Assembly: GCF_001544555.2 (NCBI RefSeq)
Contig: NZ_FCOK02000058.1
Coordinates: 1 to 62,600 of the forward strand
DNA from: Caballeronia udeis
Lineage (GTDB): Bacteria > Pseudomonadota > Gammaproteobacteria > Burkholderiales > Burkholderiaceae
DNA length: 62,600 nt
Reading direction: 5' to 3'
In this document: one piece after another, positions 18,285 to 27,421 of the stretch
How positions within the stretch are numbered: position 1 is the stretch's first letter
Layout: each line of letters begins with the position of its first letter
Program-made: the position numbers and the translations under genes
Notes under the pieces: generated by a model
The model's database searches: none
What the model was told of the DNA's origin: nothing
The model's input: only the letters and a program-made list of their open reading frames with translations

Positions 18285-18363
18285 GTCGATCCGGCCGGTC
18301 ACACTGAAAAGCGGTTCTGTCGCAATCGGGCGCTCTGCTATGGAGAGCGCCCAAGCCCCCGGG

Positions 18364-19689
18364 TCAGCGCGGCCGCGCCGCAACCGCTGCCTTCCATCCC
18401 GTCCTTTCCTCAGCCCACTCCGCCAGCCCCAGCAACGCCACATCGCCGTTCGCGGCTCCGACCAACTGCGCGCCCAGCGGCAACCCCGCCGGCCCGAAAC
18501 CGACCGGCACCGTAATGGCCGGCACGCCCAGAAACGTCCACGGGGCGCAGAACGACGCATCGCCTGTGGAGTCGAGCCCGCGCGGCGGCTCGCCGCTCGC
18601 TGGCGCAACCAGCAACGCGTCGAGCGCCATCGTCTCCCTGATCCACCGCTCGAACCGATACGCCATCCGCGCCTGCAGAACCTTGGTCCTCGCATATTCG
18701 ATGGCGGGCAGCATGCGCCCTTGCTCGACGAGTTCGCGCATTGGCGCGCTTACAAGCTCCGGTGAGCGATCGACAAGTTCGCCATGCGTGATGGCTGCCT
18801 CCACGCCCATTAGCGTCAGCGCGTGGCGCGGTGTATCGAAGATCCCTGCCGGAAGATCGACTATGACAATGTCGGCGCCATCGCACGACAGGCGCTCGGC
18901 AAGCGCGTCGAGCGCGGCTTGCTGTGCCGGCTCGACCGCGCCGCCTACCTGGCTCGCCAGCATGCCGATACGGTGCCCCGCCACCTTTGCGACCGCGGCC
19001 GGAACATGCGACGCATACGGATCGCCGGCATCAGTGCCAGCGACGAGCTTCAGAACATAGGCGGCATCCGCAACGTTGGTCGTGAACAAGCCGACATGGT
19101 CCAGCGACCATGCGAGCGGCAAAACCCCGGTTCTCGCGATGGCGCCGTAGGTCGGCTTGAAGCCGACGACACCGCAATACGCCGCAGGACGAATCACCGA
19201 GCCCTGGGTCTGGGTGCCGAGCGCAAGCGGAACAATACCCGCGCTGACCGCTGCCGCCGAGCCGCTCGACGATCCACCCGGCGTGTACGCGCTGTTCCAC
19301 GGGTTGACGGTCGGCCCCGGATGACGAAAAGCAAACTCGGTCGTCACCGACTTGCCGAGTATCGTCGCACCCGCTGCGCGCAGGCGTGCTACCACCGAGG
19401 CATCATGCTCGGGTCGCCGCCCGGTATAAGCCCGCGAATTGAACTCGGTAGGCATGTCAGCGGTATCAATGATGTCCTTCACCGCTACCGATACCCCCGC
19501 CAGCGGCAAGGCCGCTTCGGTGCGGTTGACCGGCGGCGCGTCGGGCAAATATTGGAATGCATGCAGCTCCGCTTGCGAAGCCTTAGCCGCATCGAAACTT
19601 TGCAAGACGAAATGTTCAACGCTGGTCTTACCTGATGCAATACCGGCACGAATCTCGGCAATGGTCGGGCAAACGTAAGTCTGGATCAT
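18364..19689 (-). CDS. amidase (amidase signature family)
   Basis: Full-length amidase of 441 residues with the Ser-cisSer-Lys triad visible: Lys71 in AVKDIIDT, cis-Ser140 in TPGGSSSGS and nucleophile Ser164 in TQTQGSVIRPAAYCG. Hydrolyses amides to acid plus ammonia in the cytoplasm. It is the last gene of a minus-strand set with an NMT1-type importer (5-base gap from the binding protein), so it probably deaminates the imported compound. Intact, unlike the amidase stump at 10.7 kb. Confidence 0.92.
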   Translation of the reverse strand: MIQTYVCPTIAEIRAGIASGKTSVEHFVLQSFDAAKASQAELHAFQYLPDAPPVNRTEAALPLAGVSVAVKDIIDTADMPTEFNSRAYTGRRPEHDASVVARLRAAGATILGKSVTTEFAFRHPGPTVNPWNSAYTPGGSSSGSAAAVSAGIVPLALGTQTQGSVIRPAAYCGVVGFKPTYGAIARTGVLPLAWSLDHVGLFTTNVADAAYVLKLVAGTDAGDPYASHVPAAVAKVAGHRIGMLASQVGGAVEPAQQAALDALAERLSCDGADIVIVDLPAGIFDTPRHALTLMGVEAAITHGELVDRSPELVSAPMRELVEQGRMLPAIEYARTKVLQARMAYRFERWIRETMALDALLVAPASGEPPRGLDSTGDASFCAPWTFLGVPAITVPVGFGPAGLPLGAQLVGAANGDVALLGLAEWAEERTGWKAAVAARPR

Positions 19690-19694
19690 GTACT

Positions 19695-20687
19695 TTACTT
19701 GGCGGCAAGTGCGGGTTGGATGTAGCTGCGCGCAACGAACGTGTCGTACTTCGGCTGTTGCTTCAGGTTACCGAGCGCGATCTGCGTGTCCATCGCGACC
19801 GTGAGAGCCTTCGGCGTGATATCGACATTCTTGGGGTAGACGCCATCGGCGAGCATACGCTTGACGGCAGCATCGACCACCGGCGCATCGAGCGTTGGAA
19901 ATTCCTTGCGGGCGATCGCGGCGGTTTCTGTCGGATTCGTCTGCATGTAGACAAGTGCGTTTTGCAGACCTTTCACGAAGCGCGCGGCGACGTCAGGATC
20001 GATGCTGCGCTTCGCCGTAATCGACGAGAACGCGTACTCGCCATAAAGCTTGGGAAAGCTCAGCACCACTTTCATGCCCTTGGCGACAGCTTGATCGAGA
20101 CCCGGCTCGTACATCACTGCGATCTTCGATTGCCCCGCGACCAGTGGCCCAATTTCGGAGCCGAGCGGCACCTGCATCAGCTTGACGTCGCTCGGCGACA
20201 TGCCATTCTCCTTCAGCGCCCTGAAGAAGAGCGACGTGCTGGTAGTCGGCATCTGCCCCGACACGACCACCTCGCCCTTGACGTCCTTGATACCGGCAAA
20301 CTTCACGTCGGGAGCCACCGCGATCCACACAGCCGCACCGTTCACTACGTTCGCGATCACATCGACGTCGGCGCCCTTCTCGGCCGCCACCGCCGTCCAT
20401 TCGGGACCATGCAGCGAAAATTCCGCGCTACCCGACAATACTGCCGATAACGCCGCGCTGGGACTGCCCGCCGTTTGCTTGGTCACGTCGAGCCCTTCCT
20501 TCGTGAAGAACCCACCGTCGATGGCGACATAGAGGGGCAAATACAGCATCGACTGAAACGCTTGCGAGATGGTGACTTTCTTGTCGGCGGCGAGCGCCGT
20601 GGTCGAGACCGACGTTACGGAAAGCGCGAGCGCCGTCGTCAACGCGGTCAACATTTTTCTTGCGGTGAATCTTGAGATGGGTGCCAT
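19695..20687 (-). CDS. ABC transporter substrate-binding protein (NMT1/SsuA type)
   Basis: Periplasmic binding protein of 330 residues with a signal peptide of about 33 residues (ending TTALAADKK). The segments LYLPLYVAIDGGFFTKEGLDV, AALSAVLSGSAEFSLHGPEW and VVSGQMPTTSTSLFFRALKENG belong to the NMT1/THI5-like group that binds sulphonates, pyrimidines or aromatic acids. Next to the matching permease and ATPase. Substrate is likely small, nitrogenous and hydrolysed by the adjacent amidase. Confidence 0.9.
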   Translation of the reverse strand: MAPISRFTARKMLTALTTALALSVTSVSTTALAADKKVTISQAFQSMLYLPLYVAIDGGFFTKEGLDVTKQTAGSPSAALSAVLSGSAEFSLHGPEWTAVAAEKGADVDVIANVVNGAAVWIAVAPDVKFAGIKDVKGEVVVSGQMPTTSTSLFFRALKENGMSPSDVKLMQVPLGSEIGPLVAGQSKIAVMYEPGLDQAVAKGMKVVLSFPKLYGEYAFSSITAKRSIDPDVAARFVKGLQNALVYMQTNPTETAAIARKEFPTLDAPVVDAAVKRMLADGVYPKNVDITPKALTVAMDTQIALGNLKQQPKYDTFVARSYIQPALAAK

Positions 20688-20720
20688 CGTTATATTCCGG
20701 TCAAGTGATTGACTAGTCGT

Positions 20721-21563
20721 TCAAACTTTCAGCGTGTTCGCATTCGATGCCTGGCGCCACGGCAGCAGCCGGTGCTCGATGAGGTCGATCAGGAAATAGA
20801 GGACGAAGCCGATCGCCATCAGCACGAAGAGCCCCTCCCATACCGTGTTGAGGTCGTACAGGCTGGAGGCCGTGAAGATCATGTGCCCGAGTCCGTGTTC
20901 GGACGAGATGAACTCGCCGACCACCGCTCCAACCAGACCGAAGCCGACGTTGATGCGAAACGTCGAGATTACATACGGCAGCGTGGACGGCACGACCACT
21001 TTCGTGAACACATCGTTCTTGTTCGCGCCGAGCGTGACCAGCAGTGCCTGGAGGTCGGGATCGGCGTCCTTCGCCGCTTCGTATGCCGCGATCAGCGCGA
21101 CGATGGCAGTCAGTGAGATCGCCAGCGCGACTTTCGATATCAGCCCGGTGCCGAACCACAGGATCACAATCGGCGCGAACGCGATTTTCGGCACGCTGTT
21201 GATCGCGACGATGAACGGCTCGATCAACCGCGCGACGAACGGCGAATACCAGAGCGCGAGACCGCATAGGGAGCCCACCGCCGTGCCGAACACAAAACCG
21301 AGAATGGCTTCGAACAGGGTGTAGCCGGTATCGACCAATAGCTGGCCGGAACGGAGGTCGCGCACGAGCGCATCGAGGATCTTCGCCGGCGAGCCCACCA
21401 GGAAATTCGACACCCAGCCGAGCCGCGCGGCACCCTCCCAGATCGCGAAGAACACGACCACGGCGGCGAGTTGCAACAGAGAGCGGCCCCAGCCGCTGTC
21501 GAGCGCCCATTTCTGGGCAGGTGCCTTTTGCGCCGGCTGCGTAATGGAAGCGGATTGCGTCAT
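20721..21563 (-). CDS. ABC transporter permease (SsuC/TauC type)
   Basis: The 280-residue inner-membrane permease has the conserved coupling loop ALLVTLGANKNDVFTKVVVPSTLPYV and five to six membrane segments. ATG 21563 overlaps the stop of the ATPase gene as ATGA, so an upstream in-frame start inside that gene is rejected. Works with the ATPase and the binding protein in this cluster. Confidence 0.9.
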   Translation of the reverse strand: MTQSASITQPAQKAPAQKWALDSGWGRSLLQLAAVVVFFAIWEGAARLGWVSNFLVGSPAKILDALVRDLRSGQLLVDTGYTLFEAILGFVFGTAVGSLCGLALWYSPFVARLIEPFIVAINSVPKIAFAPIVILWFGTGLISKVALAISLTAIVALIAAYEAAKDADPDLQALLVTLGANKNDVFTKVVVPSTLPYVISTFRINVGFGLVGAVVGEFISSEHGLGHMIFTASSLYDLNTVWEGLFVLMAIGFVLYFLIDLIEHRLLPWRQASNANTLKV

Positions 21564-22336
21564 GCTGAGCCCACCTCGGTCTGGATGTCGAGTTCGCCGC
21601 ACAGGGCGTGGAAGTAACCCGAGAAATTCGGATCACTGCGGGCACCGATCGGCGAACGCGCGGCAATCTCGATGTCGTAGATCTTCTTCACCTGCGACGG
21701 CCGGCCACCGAGCACGACCACGCGTTTGGACAACGCCACGGCTTCGTCTATATCGTGTGTAACGAGCACCACGGTTTTGTGGAAGGTCTCCACAGCTTCC
21801 ATCAATACGCCTTCCAGATAGAGCCGCGTCTGGTAGTCGAGCGCGGAGAACGGCTCGTCGAGCAGAATGATGTCCGGATCGTTAATGAGCGTGCGGATCA
21901 ACGCCACCCGCTGGCGCATGCCGCCCGAGAGCATGCGCGGATAGGCGTTCTCGAAACCGGCGAGGCCATAAGTGTTGAGGTATTCCATCGCCGTTTCCCG
22001 TGCCTGTGCAATCGGCATGCGGGATAGTTCGGGACCAATCAGCACGTTCTGCAAAACCGTCCGCCACGGCAGCAACAGGTCGCGCTGCATCATGTAGCCG
22101 ACCTTGCCTCGCAAGCCCTCGACCGCCTGCCCGCGATATACGATGTCGCCGCTGTCTGCTTCCAGCAAGCCGGCGATCACGTTGAAGACCGTCGTTTTTC
22201 CGCAGCCCGACGGACCGATGATGCTCACGAAATCGCGTTCGTTGATATCGAACGTAAGGCCTCCTAATACATCTACCGTACCCTGTTTATTCGAAAACGA
22301 TTTGCGGATGTTACGCAATGCAAGCTGGACTGACAT
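21560..22336 (-). CDS. ABC transporter ATP-binding protein (SsuB/TauB type)
   Basis: ATPase of 258 residues with Walker A GPSGCGKTT, Q-loop MQRDLLLPWRT, signature LSGGMRQRVALIR, Walker B IILLDEPFSALD and switch histidine LVTHDIDEA. AGGAATTC precedes ATG 22336; the in-frame upstream extension overlaps the MFS gene and is not family-like. First gene of the ABC trio, 25 bases after the MFS stop. Confidence 0.92.
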   Translation of the reverse strand: MSVQLALRNIRKSFSNKQGTVDVLGGLTFDINERDFVSIIGPSGCGKTTVFNVIAGLLEADSGDIVYRGQAVEGLRGKVGYMMQRDLLLPWRTVLQNVLIGPELSRMPIAQARETAMEYLNTYGLAGFENAYPRMLSGGMRQRVALIRTLINDPDIILLDEPFSALDYQTRLYLEGVLMEAVETFHKTVVLVTHDIDEAVALSKRVVVLGGRPSQVKKIYDIEIAARSPIGARSDPNFSGYFHALCGELDIQTEVGSA

Positions 22337-22361
22337 GCGAATTCCTGAGTGTAGATTCAGA

Positions 22362-23645
22362 TCATGCGCGCTGCGCGGCCAGGAAGCGGCCGCGCATCGG
22401 TTTGAGAACGGCAATCGCGAGCACGGCGGTCACTATGTCGAGCGTAATGGCCGTGCCGAACACCGGCACCCAACTGCCCGCATGCTGGTGCATCAGCGCA
22501 GCAAGCGGTCCACCAAAGATCGAGCCGATGCCTTGCGAGATGTAAAGCCAGCCGTAGTTTTCCGTGGCGTGGCGCGTGCCGAAGGTATCGGTGAGCGTAG
22601 ATGGAAACAGGGAGAAAATTTCTCCCCAGCCGAAGAACACTACGCCGGATAGCAAGACGAACAGGACTGCGTTATCGCGCGTGATCAGCCATAACGCCAT
22701 CGCGATGCCTTCCAGTCCGAAGGCGAAGCACATGGTGTTTTCACGGCCGATCCGGTCCGATACCCAGCCGAACAATGGCCGCGTCAACCCGTTCGTGAAC
22801 CGGTCGATGGTCAGGGCCAGCGGGAGCGCCGCCATGCCGAGCACGAGGACCTTGGTCACGCCAAAATCGGCAGCGAACGTCGCCATCTGCGATGTCACCA
22901 TCAGGCCCGAGGTCGACATCATGGTCATCATCAAAAACATCAGCCAGAAGATCGGGTTCTTCAGCGCCTGGGACGGACGCAGGTTCGGAACCGCGGTTTG
23001 CGTGGCGCTAGCCGCAACCGAATCGTGCGAAGGCGGCACGCGCAAGCCTTGCGACGCAAGCAGCCCGACCACCGCAAAGGCGATGCCGAAGCTCAACATG
23101 GTGGCATCCACTCCTCGCGCCGCCAGCGACGAAGCGATCGGAAACGTCGTGACGATCGCACCCATGCCGTAACCGGCTGCGACCGCGCCCGCGGCGAAGC
23201 CTCGCCGATCAGGAAACCAGCGCACCATCAACCCCACCACGCCGACGTAGACAATGCCCGTCCCCAAACCACCGACCACGCCGTAGGTCAGGTAGAGCAT
23301 GAGCGCGCTCTGTACCTGCGATGCCAGCACCCAACTTAGCCCTGACATGACGGTTCCGATCGAGATCAAAAGCCGCGGCCCGAAGCGGTCGATCAGCTTG
23401 CCCTGGAACGGCGAAAAGAACGTTTGCAGGATGATCAGAAGCGAGAACGTCACTTGCAGTTCAGGCAACGCGATGCCTAATTTAGCGGCCAGCGGCTTGG
23501 TCATCAGCGTCCAGACGTATTGCGGACTCGAAATCGCCATCATGCAGATCAGGCCGAGGCCGAGCTGAAGCCAGCGGTTGCGCGTCGTGGCGGTCGACAG
23601 GTTCTCGATACCCGGGGTATCGATAGCTTGCGAGCGAGTGGTCAT
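22362..23645 (-). CDS. MFS transporter, oxalate/formate antiporter-like
   Basis: Twelve-segment carrier of 427 residues. LGLICMMAISSPQYVWTLMTKPLA, LIDRFGPRLLISIGTVMSGLSW and GIVYVGVVGLMVRWFPDRRG match the oxalate:formate antiporter-like branch of the MFS. A second transporter in the same set suggests uptake of one compound and exchange or export of its acidic product. GGAGAAGTACC precedes the ATG. Confidence 0.88.
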   Translation of the reverse strand: MTTRSQAIDTPGIENLSTATTRNRWLQLGLGLICMMAISSPQYVWTLMTKPLAAKLGIALPELQVTFSLLIILQTFFSPFQGKLIDRFGPRLLISIGTVMSGLSWVLASQVQSALMLYLTYGVVGGLGTGIVYVGVVGLMVRWFPDRRGFAAGAVAAGYGMGAIVTTFPIASSLAARGVDATMLSFGIAFAVVGLLASQGLRVPPSHDSVAASATQTAVPNLRPSQALKNPIFWLMFLMMTMMSTSGLMVTSQMATFAADFGVTKVLVLGMAALPLALTIDRFTNGLTRPLFGWVSDRIGRENTMCFAFGLEGIAMALWLITRDNAVLFVLLSGVVFFGWGEIFSLFPSTLTDTFGTRHATENYGWLYISQGIGSIFGGPLAALMHQHAGSWVPVFGTAITLDIVTAVLAIAVLKPMRGRFLAAQRA

Positions 23646-23759
23646 GGTACTTCTCCGTATCTAAGACAGCCGTCATTCGATGCGCGGACGGGCCGCGCCG
23701 TCCGGTCGCGAGGGCCGGACTCGTTTGCGTTATTCACGTTGTCGGGAAAATGAGTGCCT

Positions 23760-25370
23760 CTACCAGCCGGCCGCCCCACCGTCGCTACGTGGGTCGTAGC
23801 CCGCCTCGAGCAATCCGTCAGGATACCGAATGATTGCACCGGCATGTCCCATCGCCTCGTCATAGGCCTGCATCGTTTCTACTTCGTGGCCAAGCGCTTC
23901 GAGCGCCGCCGCCGTAGCGGGCGCGAACCGAGCTTCGAGCTTGAGCGTGTCAGTCGTCTGTCCCCAGGTGCGGCCGAGCAGCCAGCGTGGCGCATCGATG
24001 GCCGCCTGCGGATTCCAGCCGAAATGAGCTATCCGCGAGAACACCGCGCTCTGCGATTGCGGCTGCCCGTCGCCGCCCATGTTCCCGTAGACCATCGTGC
24101 GTCCGTCGGAAAAGCGCGCAAGCGCCGGGTTGAGCGTGTGGAACGGGCGACGGCCGGGCATGAGCGGATTGAGCGCTTGCGCATCGAGCGAAAAGCTGCA
24201 GCCGCGGTTCTGCCAGTTGATCCCCGACCTTGCCAGCACGACACCACTGCCGAACTCGTGATAAATGCTCTGGATGAAGCTCACCGCCACCCCGTTTGCG
24301 TCCATCACACCGAGCCAGACGGTGTCTCCCGGTCCGAGACCGCGTCCCCACGGCGCGGCTTGCGTCATCGAAACGCGCGCGGCCATCGCGTCGAGTGCAG
24401 CGGGATCGAGGAGCGTGAGCGGGTCGATCAGCATGTGATCGGGATCGGTGATGTGTTGATCGCGAATGCCGAATGCGAGCTTGGTCGCCTCCACGCACGC
24501 GTGCACGAACTCGGGGCCGAGCGGGTCCATGTCTTTCGCCAGCACCCGGTCGAGGATGCCGAGGATCAGCAGCGAAACCAGGCCCTGCGTCGGCGGTGGC
24601 ATGTTGTAGACCGTGCCGAGCGAGTGCACGAGCGCAAGCGGCGTGCGCAGGGAGGCTCGATGCCGTTCGAGATCCGCAAGTGTCAGCAGCGACCCCACCG
24701 ACCGAAGATCGCCCGCCATACTGCGCGCCAGATCACCGCGATAGAAATCCTCAAAACCGGCATCGGCGAGTTGTTGCAGCGCGGCGGCGAGGCGCGGCAT
24801 CGCGAAGCGCTCGCCTGCCGCCGGCGTGCGTGCATCGGGCAGGAACGTATCAGCGAATCCGGGGATCGACTGCAGTTCCGCGCGTGTGCCCGCAACACAT
24901 TGCGCCTGGCTGCGCGTGACCGGAACGCCATGCTTCGCGTAATGGATGGCGTCTTCGAGCAGGCGCGCGGCCGGCAGCGTGCCGCCGAGCGTCTCGTTCG
25001 ACCAGCGCTGCGCAAGTTGCCAGCCGGACACCGTTCCCGCAACGGTATTCGCGGCCAGCGGACCGCGCGTCGGAATGGCCGTGAGCGCGCGCGAGCGATA
25101 TTCGTCGATAGTCGCCGCCAGCGCCGCCGCGCCGCACGCCTCGATGCCGACTGGCTCGTCTCCCGGGCGCGAGATCAGCCAGAAACCATCGCCGCCGATG
25201 CTGTTCATGTGCGGATAGACGACCGCGATGGTCGCGGCGGCGGCGATCATCGCCTCAACGGCGTTGCCGCCCTCGCGCAACACGGCGAGCGCGCTTTGTG
25301 AAGCCAGAGCATGGGGCGCGACCGCCATGCCCCGCGCGGCACTTGCGGAATTAGGGAAGTCAGGCGACAT
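23760..25370 (-). CDS. gamma-glutamyltransferase family protein
   Basis: Ntn-hydrolase of the gamma-glutamyltransferase family, 536 residues from the chosen ATG. N-terminal REGGNAVEAMIAA and HMNSIGGDGFWL and the processing site GPGDTVWLGVMD with nucleophile Thr350 are present, as is the GGDGQPQSQ segment. There is no signal peptide, unlike periplasmic Ggt, so it is probably a cytoplasmic acylase or hydrolase of the family. ATG 25370 is favoured over an upstream in-frame start because a TTGTATACAT operator-like site lies at 25392-25401; the ribosome site is weak. Confidence 0.88.
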   Translation of the reverse strand: MSPDFPNSASAARGMAVAPHALASQSALAVLREGGNAVEAMIAAAATIAVVYPHMNSIGGDGFWLISRPGDEPVGIEACGAAALAATIDEYRSRALTAIPTRGPLAANTVAGTVSGWQLAQRWSNETLGGTLPAARLLEDAIHYAKHGVPVTRSQAQCVAGTRAELQSIPGFADTFLPDARTPAAGERFAMPRLAAALQQLADAGFEDFYRGDLARSMAGDLRSVGSLLTLADLERHRASLRTPLALVHSLGTVYNMPPPTQGLVSLLILGILDRVLAKDMDPLGPEFVHACVEATKLAFGIRDQHITDPDHMLIDPLTLLDPAALDAMAARVSMTQAAPWGRGLGPGDTVWLGVMDANGVAVSFIQSIYHEFGSGVVLARSGINWQNRGCSFSLDAQALNPLMPGRRPFHTLNPALARFSDGRTMVYGNMGGDGQPQSQSAVFSRIAHFGWNPQAAIDAPRWLLGRTWGQTTDTLKLEARFAPATAAALEALGHEVETMQAYDEAMGHAGAIIRYPDGLLEAGYDPRSDGGAAGW

Positions 25371-25391
25371 GCTGGATCGACAGGAATGTGC

Positions 25392-25401
25392 TTGTATACA
25401 T
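25392..25401. promoter_or_regulatory. putative FCD-type GntR operator
   Basis: TTGTATACAT, one base off the TTGTATACAA palindrome used by many FCD-subfamily GntR repressors, sits 22 bases upstream of the gamma-glutamyltransferase start and 97 bases after the stop of an FCD regulator gene. Its core TGTATACA is a perfect palindrome. The link to that regulator is inference. Confidence 0.5.
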
Positions 25402-25497
25402 ACTTGTCGACCTGCGAAAACCATGCCAGGCAGGGCTACGCCCGCGACTGTCGGCTACACGGGGCTCGAACGGCAGGCGTTCACGCGCGTCACGTCG

Positions 25498-26271
25498 CTA
25501 ACTGGTGCGCCGTATCCGTGGTGGTGCATAAGGGCCGCTCGCCGGCTTCATCGCGGTGCGCGCGCTTTGCAGCCGATGGACCGTCAGGCTGCGCACTTCG
25601 GCCTGGCTGCCCTCGATGTGCAGCGCGATAAGCGTAGCGCTTTGCTCGGCTTCGCCGTTTCGGATAGCGCGGAGGATGGCAACGTGTTCGTCATAGGTGT
25701 CGTCGACGCAGTCGCCGTAGACGAAATCGAGCCGCCGCACGACGCGGATACGGTCGGTAACGCGCTGCATCGCGCTGGTCAGTTCTTCGTTGCCGGCTGC
25801 GACGACGAGCGCGTGATGGAACGCTTCGTCGAGCGCGGCGACCTGACGGCCCTCGCGCAAACGCCGCGGCAATGGCACCTCCCACACTGGCTCGAGCTCG
25901 TCGAGCATGTGCAGGACGACGTCGGATAGCGGCGCTGCTTGGCTCAAAAGCTTGCGGATGGCGAAGGTTTCGATCAGCTTGCGCATCTCATAGAGATCGT
26001 CGAAACGTTTGAAATCGATCGGTACGACCTCCCATCCGCCCCGGACATAGCCTTGCATCAAACCATCGGTTTGGAGGCGTTGCAGGGCTTCCCGCGCCGG
26101 TGTGCGCGAGACGTTGAAACGCTCGGCGATGCCGCCTTCGGTTAAGCGGTCGCCGGGAAGCAAGCGCATCTCGAAGATGTCATCGCGCAAGCTGAAATAG
26201 ACATGCTCGGCGCGCGAGGCCGAGCGACTGGTCGCTGGTAGCGAGAACGGGTCAATGAGAATGTCGGACAT
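25498..26271 (-). CDS. GntR family transcriptional regulator, FCD subfamily
   Basis: The 257-residue regulator has a winged helix at about residues 22-88 (PGDRLTEGGIAERFNVSRTPAREALQRLQTDGL) followed by an all-helical FCD ligand domain (DLYEMRKLIETFAIR, EAFHHALVVAAGN, DEHVAILRAIRNGE) with the aspartate and histidines that hold a metal in this fold. It heads the minus-strand set of gamma-glutamyltransferase, carrier, importer and amidase and most likely represses it. Confidence 0.9.
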   Translation of the reverse strand: MSDILIDPFSLPATSRSASRAEHVYFSLRDDIFEMRLLPGDRLTEGGIAERFNVSRTPAREALQRLQTDGLMQGYVRGGWEVVPIDFKRFDDLYEMRKLIETFAIRKLLSQAAPLSDVVLHMLDELEPVWEVPLPRRLREGRQVAALDEAFHHALVVAAGNEELTSAMQRVTDRIRVVRRLDFVYGDCVDDTYDEHVAILRAIRNGEAEQSATLIALHIEGSQAEVRSLTVHRLQSARTAMKPASGPYAPPRIRRTS

Positions 26272-26420
26272 GATGCCCGAAGCTTAGCAATAAAAACTCG
26301 CCACGAGAACGGGCGTTTCCCGCGCGCCGCAACATCAGAAACAAGCGGCCGTCGCGCATCTTCCCGCTGCAATCTGCATGGTCAGCAGGTCAGTCGGTTT
26401 TCTGCCTGACCGCTTCGAAC

Positions 26421-26435
26421 GGCTTTGTCACGTTG
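26421..26435 (+). repeat. IS6 left terminal inverted repeat
   Basis: GGCTTTGTCACGTTG, pairing with the right end at 27238-27252 at 14 of 15 positions. Confidence 0.75.
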
Positions 26436-26461
26436 CTGGGATGGTCGCGTAAGATCGTCCG

Positions 26462-27197
26462 ATGAAGAATCCTAAATCGCTTTATCACGGTCATCGGTTT
26501 CCCGCGCCGGTCATCAGCTGCGCTGTTCGGTAGTACTTCCGGTTTCAGTTGAGTCTGCGCGACATTGAAGAGTTGCTGTTCGAGCGTGGGGTGATCGTCA
26601 GCTATGAGACGGTCCGGCGTTGGTGCGATAAATTTGGCGCGGGCTTCGCGCATCGCGTCAAGGCTGCGCGTCGCAAGCCCGGCACAACATGGCATCTGGA
26701 CGAGGTCTTTGTGACGCTGCGCGGCGAGCCGTATCTGCTGTGGCGAGCGGTCGATCAGCACGGCGCCGAGCTTGATATTCTGCTTCAGAAGCGTCGCGAT
26801 AAGGCTGCAGCCAAGCGGTTTTTCAAGCGCGTGCTGGCCTCCTGCCCTGAGGCGCCGCACAAAATCGTGACTGATCAACTAGCGTAGCTATCCGGCGGCA
26901 AAGGCCGAGATTCCCGAACTCGAACACGTCAAGCATGTCTTCATCAGGGCCAGTGCTCGGCTGAACAACCGGGCCGAAAACTGTCATCAACCTACCCGTG
27001 AACGCGAGCGCCGCATGCGTGGCTTTCGCGATCCGGAACGCACCCAAGTGTTCCTGTCTAGCTTCGGCCCGATCAGGCAGCACTTTGCGCTCAAGCGACA
27101 TTTGCTTCGCGCTTCGCTCTATCGTAAGCAACTCGGCGAACGCTTTGCCGCCTGGCATCGTTTCACCGAATTCACCCAGGGTCCGTCTGCTTTCTGA
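26462..27197 (+). pseudogene. IS6 family transposase, nonsense plus frameshift
   Basis: The frame starts MKNPKSLYHGHRF and continues after a TAG at codon 24 with LSLRDIEELLFERGV, WHLDEVFVTLRGEPYLLWRAVD and KIVTDQL. One extra base near 26880 then shifts the frame; after correction it resumes as RSYPAAKAEIPELEHVKHVF, NNRAENCHQPTRERERRMRGFR and ends TQGPSAF at 27197. The DDE residues (Asp in HLDEVF, Asp in VTDQL, Glu in NRAEN) are all still present, so inactivation looks recent. Confidence 0.88.
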
Positions 27198-27237
27198 AAA
27201 GCTGTCGCGGTCTTGCGTTAGTGCGTCGCACCTCCTT

Positions 27238-27252
27238 CAACGTGACAATGCC
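27238..27252 (-). repeat. IS6 right terminal inverted repeat
   Basis: CAACGTGACAATGCC, the reverse complement of the left end with one mismatch (A/T at the 12th base). Confidence 0.75.
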
Positions 27253-27421
27253 GCTCAGCGGCCACCGCCGTAGCCGCTGAGCCGGCGGCCAGGACGACCG
27301 ACGCCACCTGTGAGCGTTTTTCTATGATGCTGCTCCCATCTGGCTGGACGGTTTTGATCCAGGTCGTGGCCGGTGTACTCCTTCGAAACTGCCGTTGCGG
27401 CTCAATGCAATTACCCGACGA

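Larger units (their letters stand above)
26421..27252 (+). mobile_element. degenerate IS6-family insertion sequence
   Basis: The 832-base element is bounded by imperfect terminal inverted repeats: GGCTTTGTCACGTTG at 26421-26435 and CAACGTGACAATGCC at 27238-27252, 14 of 15 paired. It contains one transposase gene with two inactivating lesions. The 8-base flanks (CTTCGAAC left, GCTCAGCG right) do not match, so no target duplication remains. Size and end sequence fit IS6. Between the left repeat and the GntR start is about 150 bases without a gene. Confidence 0.85.

Noticed and set aside
18823..19635. 270-codon plus-strand open frame
   Set aside because: Antisense to the amidase with a complete catalytic triad.
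23754..25301. 515-codon plus-strand open frame
   Set aside because: Antisense to the gamma-glutamyltransferase; Arg/His-rich composition typical of GC-rich shadow frames, no ribosome site.
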